Source: Trichoplax sp. H2 (Eukaryota > Placozoa > Uniplacotomia > Trichoplacea). From it: 64,000 nucleotides of DNA. Below, piece after piece: positions 27,566 through 38,329 of the stretch; position 1 is the stretch's first letter, and the number at the start of each line of letters is the position of its first letter. The notes under the pieces were generated by a model. That model searched no databases. It saw only the letters and a program-made list of their open reading frames with translations, and was not told where the DNA came from. The stretch is taken from contig NOWV01000012.1 of the NCBI GenBank assembly GCA_003344405.1, forward strand, positions 372,001 through 436,000, in the 5' to 3' direction. Made by a program: the position numbers and the translations under genes.

Positions 27566-28429
27566 AGCCTGCAATCTACCTGCCTGTATCCAGTATCGCC
27601 AATACGACTGTGATAAAGGCCTTTTTCGGAAGGCGACTTGGAAATTTATATCCATTCACACAAGATTAACGTAAGTCGACTTTTTTGAATTAAAATACGA
27701 TATATTGGAGTTTTTAGAGAGTTCACCATATTTCCAAATCATCCATGTCACAAGATCATACTCTTTTTTTCTGTATACTACAGAATACTAGTATGACTAT
27801 CGTAATTGAGTCATGGTCTTGCCTTTTCAGTTTCACTTGGTTGTCAGTGTTGTAGTTTATTAAAAATGTCAACGTCTTTTGTTTTGAAAGCTTTCGTCTC
27901 TAATAGACACGACTTACTGTGTCATAAAATCACTTTAGAGTAAAGGGCATCCAGCTAGCAATCATCGTCCTACGATATTACTGTACGATATACTATCGTT
28001 TGCTAATAATTAGAATTGTCGTATAAATCTAAAGTGATCATTTTACGATACTGTCCTGTACTTCACGGTTAATAAAGATACTATCATTACAGAAATACTT
28101 GTACGTAGGATTGTTGTTGGTTGTCAAAATTTATAGTACAATAGTTGATAATGTTCGTACTAACAACAACTTAGAACTACTGTAGTCGAGAAATAATGAA
28201 CGAATAATGATAATTAATTAATCTATTGCTATGATCCACAAAATTCGCAATATACAGCTTTTGTTTAACGTACAGTACACACTACTTTCCATTTGAATGT
28301 CCCCAAGTCATCGTCACCATCGATACAGACAACACTTTCGAATTAGTCTACTGTACTAGTACGCACATTCACTTCCTCGATCTCATTCGGTTACATAACG
28401 TCAATCGATAAACAATTTTCATTTTATTC

Positions 28430-28800
28430 TACTGTACGGTAATTATAAATTATTATTGTTGTTGTTACATACAGTATTCTGTTCATTACATTGGTGCACT
28501 AGCTTCACAAGGCTGAACCATATTCCATTTTCTTGATTGCACCATCACGTCAGTTGAGGGTAAATAAATATTATTATGACTGTAAATAATTTACTGTACT
28601 GTACTGTACGTGTGCGGCTGTTGATACTGTGCTGTACTGTACAGGACTTACTGTATATACAGTATGATGTACTGTAGTTATTGGCACAGTACGGTACTGT
28701 ATTCACTGTACAGTATACAGTATCACGGATATCATGCCTGTAGGGTGTTTGTTGTGAACGATATCAATCAATATTATACTGTACAGTACTTTACTGTAAA
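28430..28800. repeat. Third, sparser TACTGTAC cluster (TTK/eIF4E divergent space)
   Basis: Interspersed TACTGTACTGTAC and related words occur mainly at 28590-28700 and 28775-28800, mixed with AT-rich sequence. The next 730 bases up to the eIF4E-family start contain no exon I can support. Confidence 0.7.
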
Positions 28801-29099
28801 CGCTTTTATATGCAGTTTATGCGATGGTGCAATGCAGCGATATACTGTATTGTTGTTGATTTGTTATAACTGCCTGCGTTAATTTCTGTATTCAGCTTTG
28901 AGATATAGTCTGTATCATTCTTATAAATAGTAGAAGATAATTTATTACATGACTGCATTGGCTGTCACAAATTGCTATGCTAATACGGTATTTTGATGGA
29001 GAAATGACGTCATTATTTGGCGATATGTTAACGAGTAGACTTCAAGCTTGCCTGACGATACTGATACCTACACACTTCATCAGTAAGTAACATCAAGTC

Positions 29100-29144
29100 A
29101 TGGACAACTAGAAGAAGGCCTTTTCTTCCACTGTAGTTGTCCAT
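29100..29144. repeat. Short hairpin
   Basis: ATGGACAACT at the left pairs with AGTTGTCCAT at the right (10 bp), with an inner GAAGAA/TTCTTC pairing. It lies about 390 bp upstream of the eIF4E-family start codon. Function is unknown. Confidence 0.6.
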
Positions 29145-29529
29145 ACATTTAGTAAATCATCAAGCGCTTCAACTACAAGTTCATTTTAAACGTAATGTGG
29201 ATACGTAGTAGTGAACTGGATTGAATTATGAGATAGGCAAGTAAACATGTTTAAATTGGTGCACCATTTAAGAAATACTCGACTACGTTTATGGATGATG
29301 GATAGTGGTTGATTACTAAAGTGCTCAGATAAGCACTGAAGTGAAAAAAAATGAGCAGTGTACAATCCATAGTATTGTGTCATAATAAAAGTGTTATATT
29401 CTGCAGTGGCACAACATCACAACGCGCCAATAAGTTACTGACTGATACAGTGCAAAATTAGTAGTAACTATATATTTATTTACTCTTGCAGAATAAACTC
29501 AATAATAATTTTATAACGCCTTGGTCATC

Positions 29530-32500
29530 ATGTTGTCGTCAACGGAAGGCGATCAAAGAATGCCATTTTATTACCAGTCACCTCATCAACATCTTCAACC
29601 GCCTGCAATGCGTCATCCCGGTTATACTGAAATAATACGGTTCCAATCTTACGATGATCATGGTATTCGCGCCGGCCGACATACAACAAATCATGGTAAT
29701 TTGCAAATTCGTCAAGATCATGGTTATCCGAATTATCCATCAGAGCAAGCACAATATTTTAATAATGCTCCACGTTTTATAAGGTAAAGGGAAAAAATAA
29801 AGTATCGATGTTCGAGCCGAACTAAGATTTATTACATGGAATGTTATACAGTAGCATATTTCAGTCACATTAATAATGTTACAACCAATTTTGCACTTGA
29901 TTCACTATCATTGAGACATTGATAAAGAATTTTAGCTGAAATACGCCAGTTTATTACGAGGAGCTTAGTGCCGTTTTCTTAAAGTATCTCAGAATGTAGT
30001 AACAAATCAGATCGAGATTTTACGTTCTACGGAACAAGTGAAGCTTTGAATGAAGAAATATTTTAGTAGAATATCAATTAATTTCTAATAAATATGAAAC
30101 TAAAATAGCGAAATAGTGTGATGGTGTTATACATACATAACACAGTATATCGTAAAGCGCCAAATACTTTGCTAGCTTGTCCTTACGTAAGGTCAACTGC
30201 TTACTGTATGCGTCAGTACCAAAATTCCTTTTCCAAGAGATTACTATTTAAAATTTGTTAAACATTGTCTACTGCTCACGGCTAGTACAAGAAGCAAGTA
30301 CAAAAGAGCTATAAACCGAGTTAATTTCATATGTTGTATTGTTTCATCATATAGACATATACTATATTCCTTTTCCAGTGGGTAATGACACATTCTCTAA
30401 ATTATCTTTCAATTACCAATGTATTTGATTATTTCGAATCTCTAACGCATAATCATACTATTAATTAAATAAGATTTAACAGTCAAAGCAATCCCTCGTT
30501 TAGAAATAATGGAAATATGAGACGCAGACATCCTACTGATGGCCATCGTGAAAGAGGACCGAGGCAAGTCTGATTTTTTTGGCGCATAACTGTGATATGT
30601 ATGGAATTAACAATTTTAGTCAGTCATCTTGCAATATACCTGTGATTGAGATGAAGCAAAAGCATAGCAAAAAACTGAATTTCAACTTAAATATATTATA
30701 GAAAGCAAAGTGCAGATAAGAGAAGTAATCAAAAATACAAGGATCAATATCTCAAAGTGGTTTGTACGATTTAATTTTTATATGGCAAATTGGTTTACTG
30801 CGATCGTATAACATGTACATAGAAATCAAGTACAGTACATTATTCGAGGATATTTTATTAGTCAATTACTATACAACTTTTTAGCTTGTGTCATGTTTGT
30901 GACTTGTAAGACTAATTACTCACTTCATGAACTTATTACATTCTGATATTGTAACTTGTAGAATCGCATGCAATCGAGTACAGGAAAAGATGGTATTCAA
31001 TCAAATCACCAACTGAAAAAAAATACAAACGAACAACAAAGGACCACATCGCCAGATAGTGGAATTGTTGAGAGGTAATTTTGTTAGACCTGCGTATTTT
31101 CGATTATAATTACAAGCCTAAGTAACTGTAACAGTTTTAAAGAATATGTGTGGATTTTTCTTGTATTTTTAGATGCAGTCCAACATATGATCAAACCAGC
31201 TCCAAATCAGAGCAATGTGATAGTAGTACTAACACAGAACGCCTATTTATTAATGATGCGACTTCACAAGCTGTAACGATGAAGGCAGTCTCTTTGGGGG
31301 ATCGTGATAAAATTGTCAGGCATACTGATGTGGAATGCATAAATTCTGATCAGTTTTACGATGGTAATCATAAAGATAATGATAAAGTACCTGTTGAAAC
31401 TATACATAAAAGTTCAAATATCAACTATAAAATGCACGTAACCCCATCGAATACAGACGATTTACTGGATGCCGTTTCTGTTCAACTGAAAGATGCAGAA
31501 CACACATTTAATGATAAAAATGTAGCACCTCAGATAATGTGTGGGTGTGAATCGTTGGAGGACGTTAAAAATCACGCCGCATCTAGGGTATATCTTGCTG
31601 ATGCTGACAAGATAGTTACTAATAAAGATCAAAATATAGAACACGTTGGTGTCAGTACAGAGCGTGATTGTGACAAATCTGAAAAGGAAAATATGAACTT
31701 AGATAACAACAAACAGGACCTAAACGAATGCATCCAAGACTCAGTCAAGAAAATTAAGAAGAATATTAACAAGAAAATTCGAAATCCAGAAACACATCAG
31801 CTTTATTGTAACTGGTGCTTCTGGTACGATTGCCCCTCAAGGGGCAATGTTAAGCCTGTCAAACAAGATTCCACATCTTATCAAGATTCGTTAAACATTA
31901 TAAATGTTATTACTACGGTAAAAATTTTATTTGCATGATAATCATCTTTTATGCTAGAGTTTCCTTTCGGTAGTCATCTCTAGTCCATACAGTGCTATGC
32001 ATTGCAATCTAATACCATTTGATCAAATATAATCTTCAGGTTGAAAACTTTTGGAGTACCATACATCATTTGAAACCTCCAAGTATACTCTCAGAACGAT
32101 CGAACTATCACTTTTTTAAAGTCTGTAAATTTTTTATTTCGCTGCTTGACTTACACGAGTATTGCTATTTTTGCGATGCAGCTTTTATTCAATAAGATTT
32201 TCGTATATTTATACAGAAAGGTATAAAGCCAATGTGGGAAGATAAAGCTAATCAGGATGTGAGTTTACCTTCGTAATATTTGTATTTTAAGATATATCTC
32301 AATGTTACTCTTCCTGCTAATTTAGGGAGGAAAATGGGTAATGACTATTGGACAATCACATCCGGACCTAGTAAACAATCTATGGAATGAATTGGTACTT
32401 ATTAATAAGCTTTAAACAGTCCAATTGCAAATGTATAAATTAATTATTGGAATGTTAAACTTTGATTGCCAAATTTAATAGTTAATGGCCCTTGTTGGTG

Positions 32501-33196
32501 GACACTTTGAATACAATGATGAAATTTGTGGTGCGGGTACGTTTTATGTACTCATTATTTAGTATCGCATTCTTCTTTATAATAATACTTTTGTTTCCAT
32601 TAACGCAGTACTTTCTCGACGAAGAGAAGATAAGATTGCTTTATGGACTAAACGAAGCGGTGCCGATACAATTAATCTTTTGATAGGGTAAAATTTTTAA
32701 GGAACTATTTAGTATTGATTACAGATTAATATTAAATGAACTATCACGAGTTTTGTTATTACAGTGACCAGGGTTAACAGTTTTCTTTAATTAATTTTAT
32801 AGTATATTTTACACTTAACTAACACAGTTTAGCTCAAATTAGACGTAGTTAGTTGAAGTTGACTATAAGTGCATCATTAGGCACACACGGCATTATCGAA
32901 TTTTAATCGCTAAGCTTACAGAGAGAATTCGTTATTAGTTCAACTACAAAATAGGGCATGTGAATTTTATTGAAAGAATTTACGATATTTTTTAATATAG
33001 GAAGCAGTTCGTTAAAACTTTAGCTTACGCAACGGGACTTGAGAAGATGATGGAATCGTTTTTGTGCGAATTGTCAGGTGGATTTTTACGTGATATTAGA
33101 ATAGATTATCTAATTCACAAAGACTCAGTAAAAACTGGAACCTCCTATATGAATCGACAGCATGCCACTAAACTTAGTATTATCGAGGTTTGTTAA
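29530..33196 (+). CDS. EIF4E2-like: eIF4E-family cap-binding protein, class II (4EHP)-like, with long disordered N-terminus
   Basis: Eleven exons (29530-29783, 30483-30563, 30702-30759, 30962-31074, 31173-31917, 32040-32120, 32217-32258, 32326-32394, 32482-32536, 32609-32687, 33001-33196) total 1773 bp in frame, 590 aa. Residues 1-375 are low-complexity and polar (His, Gln, Arg, then Asp, Lys, Asn). The eIF4E fold follows: WCFW (383-386, equivalent to Trp43/Trp46), Tyr405 at the Trp56 position, FW at 421-422 (Trp73, partner-binding face), GIKPMWED with Trp451-Glu452 (Trp102-Glu103), GGKW, EICGA, EDKIALWTK, and a tail like the eIF4E lid (VKTGTSYMNR). Tyr at position 56 and GIKPMWED favour 4EHP, but the retained Trp43 is class I-like. 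The intron after 30563 has a probable GC donor (AG/GCAAGT). An alternative end using a donor near 33187 is possible. Likely role: cap binding with translational control. Confidence 0.85.
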
Positions 33197-34313
33197 AATT
33201 TACCTTTTATGAAAAGTAACTTTAGTCAACGATTTAGATGATGCATTTACTAAATTTTGTATTATCATTGATTTTTAGGGCATGAGCAAAGATTTGCGAA
33301 ATTAACCCGACTTAATAACGATATTCTATTTATTTACATGAAATGTGTGCAACAAAATTGTAATTCTGTGTTAATGAGAGACCCACATCAACTTATAATT
33401 GTGGCGTACATAATCTCAAAATATACTAAATGTAAACTACTCGATTACCGACCCTAGAGATTGGTTAAATTAGAGTTGCAGTAAATGACTGACAACCACA
33501 AATTATTGTTATATAACGTCGATATCAATGTACCTATTATTTCGACCTTTTTAAATAATAAAAAGTTATCGTTCTTCACCATCAATTTTACTATGCTATC
33601 GAAGCTCAATTCTGCGGTCTGACGTGTTTTAATAGATTGATATCAAATCTGCACCTATACCCCTTTAAAGCCTGAAATGTAATGGACGCTACCTATTAGA
33701 TCTGTAAGACGATCATTACAAGACAGCAAAGGACAATTAATAATGATTACAGAGTGCTTTCAACTACGACAGATTTTTCGTCCTAGGTCCTTCAATTTAA
33801 TTTGCATAGTTAATGGAAGTATTCGAATCACTCTTAAAAATCAGTTAAAAAATTATTTACTACATTAAGCGCGATTGTACAAATGCATGTAAAAGCAACA
33901 AATTGCCATTAGGCAGTTGGATATAGATAGGTAAATGCATTTTGCATTGTGCACATATAAACAGAATCACGTTTAAAATATCTTTATTGAATCAATTTTA
34001 TCCAATCATTAAGTATAACAGTGCATTACAGGTTATTATGATTGGTATCCACCCTACTACATTACGCGTATGTTTAGTTATTAGATGATGTAATTCACTA
34101 CTAAGAAGTATGTTAAAATCTAATTGGTTCATAACGTACGTGAATCTTTAAAATTGTATTTTAAAACACGAAAGAATGTAACAAAATAATTGAGTAGTAT
34201 TTACTGAAGCACTAAACGATATTACAGGTTGGTCGTATAGAGTCGAAAGGTAATTTTAGTAAATATCTGAAGTTATAAATACTGTACATGTCTGAGAGTA
34301 AGCAAACTATCGC
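33197..34313. other. Tail-to-tail space: eIF4E-family gene / DYNLT1
   Basis: AT-rich 3' flanks of two converging genes. AATAAA-type words occur, for example near 33556 (plus) and 33978 (minus), which could serve as polyadenylation signals. No TACTGTAC array and no exon was recognised. Confidence 0.55.
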
Positions 34314-35442
34314 CTAAATAGCTAGTCCAAAAACACTGACAATACAATACATGCTTTTATTTTCCCATCTAACGGTACAACTGCCATCAGTCGAATTATC
34401 CCAGAAGCAAGAACTCGCTGTGTGAAGACCAGCACCATTCTTCTGCATAATGGCACATGTAACTATAAATTAGAAAAATTATCACCGTTAACGTGTTAAA
34501 CATTATCTGGATTGATTATAAAAAAGCAAGAAAAGAAATTTATTATAGACCACTATTAAATAGTTCAAATAAGTTTAAGTTGGTAGACTAGAGGATCCTG
34601 ACAACATGATTGTAATTGCAAAGCGTAATATTTACCAATATATTTGAAAGGCTTTCCTAGCCTAGTCAATTGATTTAAGCATTGTTCAACAATAGTGGAG
34701 GTCCACTGGTTTATTTTACTGTGTTGATAAGCATTTCCACCCAAAGTATTTTCGACACTCTGAAAGCATTTCCACGAATGATTGTCAAGTTGTTATATCA
34801 TAGACTTACGTGTAGAATACGAAATCTTTTTACAGTACGCTTGTATGTTAGTACCGTACTGTAAAGAGGAATTCTTTAACTCATCTCTGAACAAATTATC
34901 TATATTGTCTTCTTAAGAAATGATGCATAGTCATTTACGATACATTCAGGCTGTCTTTACTGACAGTCAGTTATAGCTAGTCAATATAGATTGGAAGTTT
35001 CCCTATAGACGGTACCGTATTTCGACACTTTATTACACGAATTTATACTAGCAAATAACACTCCAACAGTATGACCGTTCATCTTACCTCCTTGATGATA
35101 TTACTAACTTCATCCACGACGAAAGACGTCTACGTTAAGATTTGAAAAAATTAGAAATAGTCAAGATCGATCAATTACGGTTGAAAAAATAGAAAAAAGT
35201 AAGTTTTGATTCAATGATCGTGAACTACTCCCGACAGGAGGTAAATTCAAATTCAAATGCAGTACAGTGTTCTACTTGTAATGTGAAGTAGGACTGTCCA
35301 CCACAGGACGCTTTGACAACAGTTTGTAAAACTTTCGTAATATTAAGAATAATTCTAAATATCACCAATCAACAATCGTAGTTCAAAGTAACAACAGTCA
35401 ATTTACTGAAAGTACCTCTTCAGCAGATTGAAAATCATCCAT
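34314..35442 (-). CDS. DYNLT1: Dynein light chain Tctex-type 1
   Basis: Small dimeric light chain that binds dynein intermediate chain and cargo; in cilia it is also part of axonemal dyneins. Four exons (35416-35442, 35088-35129, 34636-34759, 34314-34462) total 342 bp, in frame, 113 aa, the same length as human DYNLT1. It starts MDDFQSAEE. It then shows [72 protein letters not shown], and ends SVFGLAI. These are near-identical family signatures, so the call is firm although every exon is short. Upstream lies the tandem array shared with the divergent UBE3D gene. Confidence 0.96.
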
Positions 35443-35955
35443 GATTATATGTGAGTAGATACTTTTAAAAAAATTATTCTTGAGGATTTCAACAGCGAAT
35501 TTTGTCAATTTTTGAATTGCAACCTAAAGAACTTGATGTACATACAGTAGCGTAATATAACAGGTATGACCAGCGATGGTGGAGGCATCTATAGTACAGT
35601 GTATAGTACTGTACTTTTAATGGTTACAGTGGGGGGAGGGACTGTGTACCGTACTGAACATACTGTACAGTGCACACTATGACATTTGACTTTGGCGTAG
35701 GGTATGACTCTGTACAGGTGGACCTTCTCTAACTACACAGTGTAATGTACTGTGATAATTTACTGTCCGTCCATCAGTGGTAATAGAGGCTATACTGCAG
35801 CATATTAGCTCGTAGGTGAATGATACAGTAAAATAGTGCGATAGTATATTGTACTGTAGACTACAGTACTCTGTTAGCAGCTATCGCCCCTCGCAACAAC
35901 GCAACAAAACAAATACTGTATTAAGGTAAACACTGTTGTCGGGCGGAGTGCGCAT
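35443..35955. other. DYNLT1 upstream region with scattered TACTGTAC words
   Basis: This half-kilobase on the 5' side of DYNLT1 has isolated GTACTGTAC/ACTGTAC words (for example 35595-35615, 35655-35670 and 35850-35870) and a G-run near 35630. It grades into the large tandem array. No gene was seen. Confidence 0.6.
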
Positions 35956-35959
35956 GGTG

Positions 35960-37495
35960 TGATGCGAAACCAGCAAACTGTAGCCAGTCTGTACCTTAAA
36001 TGATGTCACCCCTTCACGATGGTTTGTACTGTAGACATCGACTGTGTACTGTAATAGAACATACTGTACTGTACTCTACTATACTGTAGACTTAACTTAC
36101 TGTATGTTTCTGAATCATTGGAAAGTCTGTCTGACCAACTGAAGAAAGAATGCTTCCCGGGGTGACATCATTTGAGGTAGAGACTGTACAGTGTACAGTA
36201 CACTGCAGTCATGGACTACAGTACTACAGGCAGACTTGGACTGGTCAGTCATCACTCACTCAGACAGACGGATTTTGGGACTGTCTTACCAACTGAAAGA
36301 AAGGATGCTGCCAGGGGTGACATCATTTGAGGTAGAGACTGTACAGTGTACAGTGTACAGTACAGTACAGNNNNNNNNNNNNNNNNNNNNGGGTGACATC
36401 ATTTGCGGTAGAGACTGTACAGTGTACAGTACACTCGGGAGTACAGTACACTGCAGTCAGGCAGACTTGGGACTGGTCAGTCATCCCTTACTCAGACAGA
36501 CGGATTTTGGACCAAATGTGACTGTAATATCACGATGGCTTGTACTGTAAACATCGACTATGTACTGTACTGTAATAGAACATACAGTACAGTACAGTAC
36601 TGTACTGTACTATACTGTAGACTTAACTTACTGTACTGTACAGTACAGTATGTTTCTGAATCATTGGAAAGTCTGTCTGACCAACTGAAAGAAAGAAAGA
36701 ATGCTACCCGGGGTGACATCATTTGAGGTAGAGACCTGTACAGTGTACAGTACACTGCAGTCATGGACTACTACAGGCAGACTTGGACTGGTCAGTCATC
36801 ACTCACTCAGACAGACGGATTTTTGGACTGTCTTACCTACTGTAGACTTAACTTACTGTATGTTTCTGAATCATTGGAAAGTCTGTCTGATCAACTGAAA
36901 GAAAGAATGCTACCCGGGGTGACATCATTTGCGGTAGAGACTGTACAGTGTACAGTACACTCGGGAGTACAGTACACTGCAGTCAGGCAGACTTGGGACT
37001 GGTCAGTCATCCCTTACTCAGACAGACGGATTTTGGACCAAATGTGACTGTAATATCACGATGGCTTGTACTGTAGACATCGACTATGTACTGTACTACT
37101 GTACAGTATACTGTACTGTAGACTTAACTTACTGTACTGTACAGTACAGTATGTTTCTGAATCATTGGAAAGTCTGTCTGACCAACTGAAAGAAAGAAAG
37201 AATGCTACCCGGGGTGACATCATTTGAGGTAGAGACCTGTACAGTGTACAGTACACTGCAGTCATGGACTACTACAGGCAGACTTGGACTGGTCAGTCAT
37301 CACTCACTCAGACAGACGGATTTTTGGACTGTCTTACCAACTGAAAGAAAGGATGCTGCCAGGGGTGACATCATTTGAGGTAGAGACTGTACAGTGTACA
37401 GTGTACAGTACAGTACAGTACTACAGGCAGACTTGGACTGGTCCGTCATCACTCACTCAGACAGACGGATTTTTGGACCAAATGTGACCGTAATA
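35960..37495. repeat. Large complex tandem array, roughly 0.5-kb higher-order units
   Basis: The landmark GGTGACATCATTTG recurs near 36161, 36314, 36392, 36712, 36918, 37213 and 37364. Other shared blocks are TTTCTGAATCATTGGAAAGT, CAGACAGACGGATTTT and ACAGGCAGACTTGG. TACTGTAC/GTACAGTGTAC palindromic stretches separate the unique-looking blocks. The segment after the N gap (36391 to about 36560) is almost identical to 36917 to about 37090, and 36655-36835 to 37150-37335, so units differ by about 500-525 bp. Open frames here (LKERMLPGVTSF and similar) are repeated but broken, with no family match. Confidence 0.9.
36371..36390. other. Assembly gap (20 N)
   Basis: Twenty Ns lie in the tandem array between two near-identical blocks. 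True copy number and array length are therefore unknown. Confidence 1.
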
Positions 37496-38329
37496 TCGAA
37501 AAAGTATTAGTTAGTATGGATCTTTCGTGTCTGAATCACTGGCATTAATAATTTAAATAACATCGACGATCTTATAGAAGTATTTTTCTTTTAACATTGA
37601 ATGTGATATGACTTAATTTAAAAAAATCTGTCAATTTAAAATCGATCGTCTCCATACTAAAGCACTGTCACAATCAGGTGTTTGGCGCAATATTTTAACG
37701 AGATCAGGCCAAGAGTGTCTGTCCGTCCAAGAGTGATCAATCCAGCCCAGGTCTTCTTCTTCAGGTAGTGCATGCCTACCAGTCAGAGGCTACTCCACAA
37801 AAAAGTGAGTGTAAAAATGAAAAACTCGAGTCCCTTGTCGATACTGAAACGGAAAGCTACAGCACAGTATACGTAAATATCCTTGCAGAGATGATTAGCA
37901 CAGCCGAACCTTTCTCAGGTCTATTCCAGACCAATGCAATGGACAGTAAAGCCGTAGAGCAGCACCCTTAGCAAAATCATGGAAGTCATTTTCCATTACC
38001 TCTATGGCAAAAAAAACAATACCACCATTTCGTTCTCCGTGCTTAAGCTATTATTCAGTCCGAAGTTTAGTAAGTCTATTAGAATCCAGCAGTCGTTCCG
38101 CACCAATTGCTAGTAGTGATACATCATTTTCCTTGTCAGTCAGGCATAGTCTCATACAGTTCATCGATAAACAGCTATTACACTCAGTTACAATCAGTGC
38201 CTTCCAAACTAGTAGCAGGACCCGTTGAATATCCTGCTCGTCTGATGTTCTACAGTATATCCAGGATTGAGCCCAGCTGCAAGCCGGTATAACCGGTACC
38301 GGTACTGCAGCTGAGAATACACAATCGCT
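37496..38329. other. UBE3D upstream region with unassigned open frames
   Basis: The base composition is more balanced than the surroundings. Open frames occur on plus (37768-37971 and 38004-38228) and minus (38051-38359), overlapping one another. None has a recognisable domain or clear splice partners. They may be chance frames or a degraded element; the region should also hold the UBE3D promoter. Confidence 0.4.
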
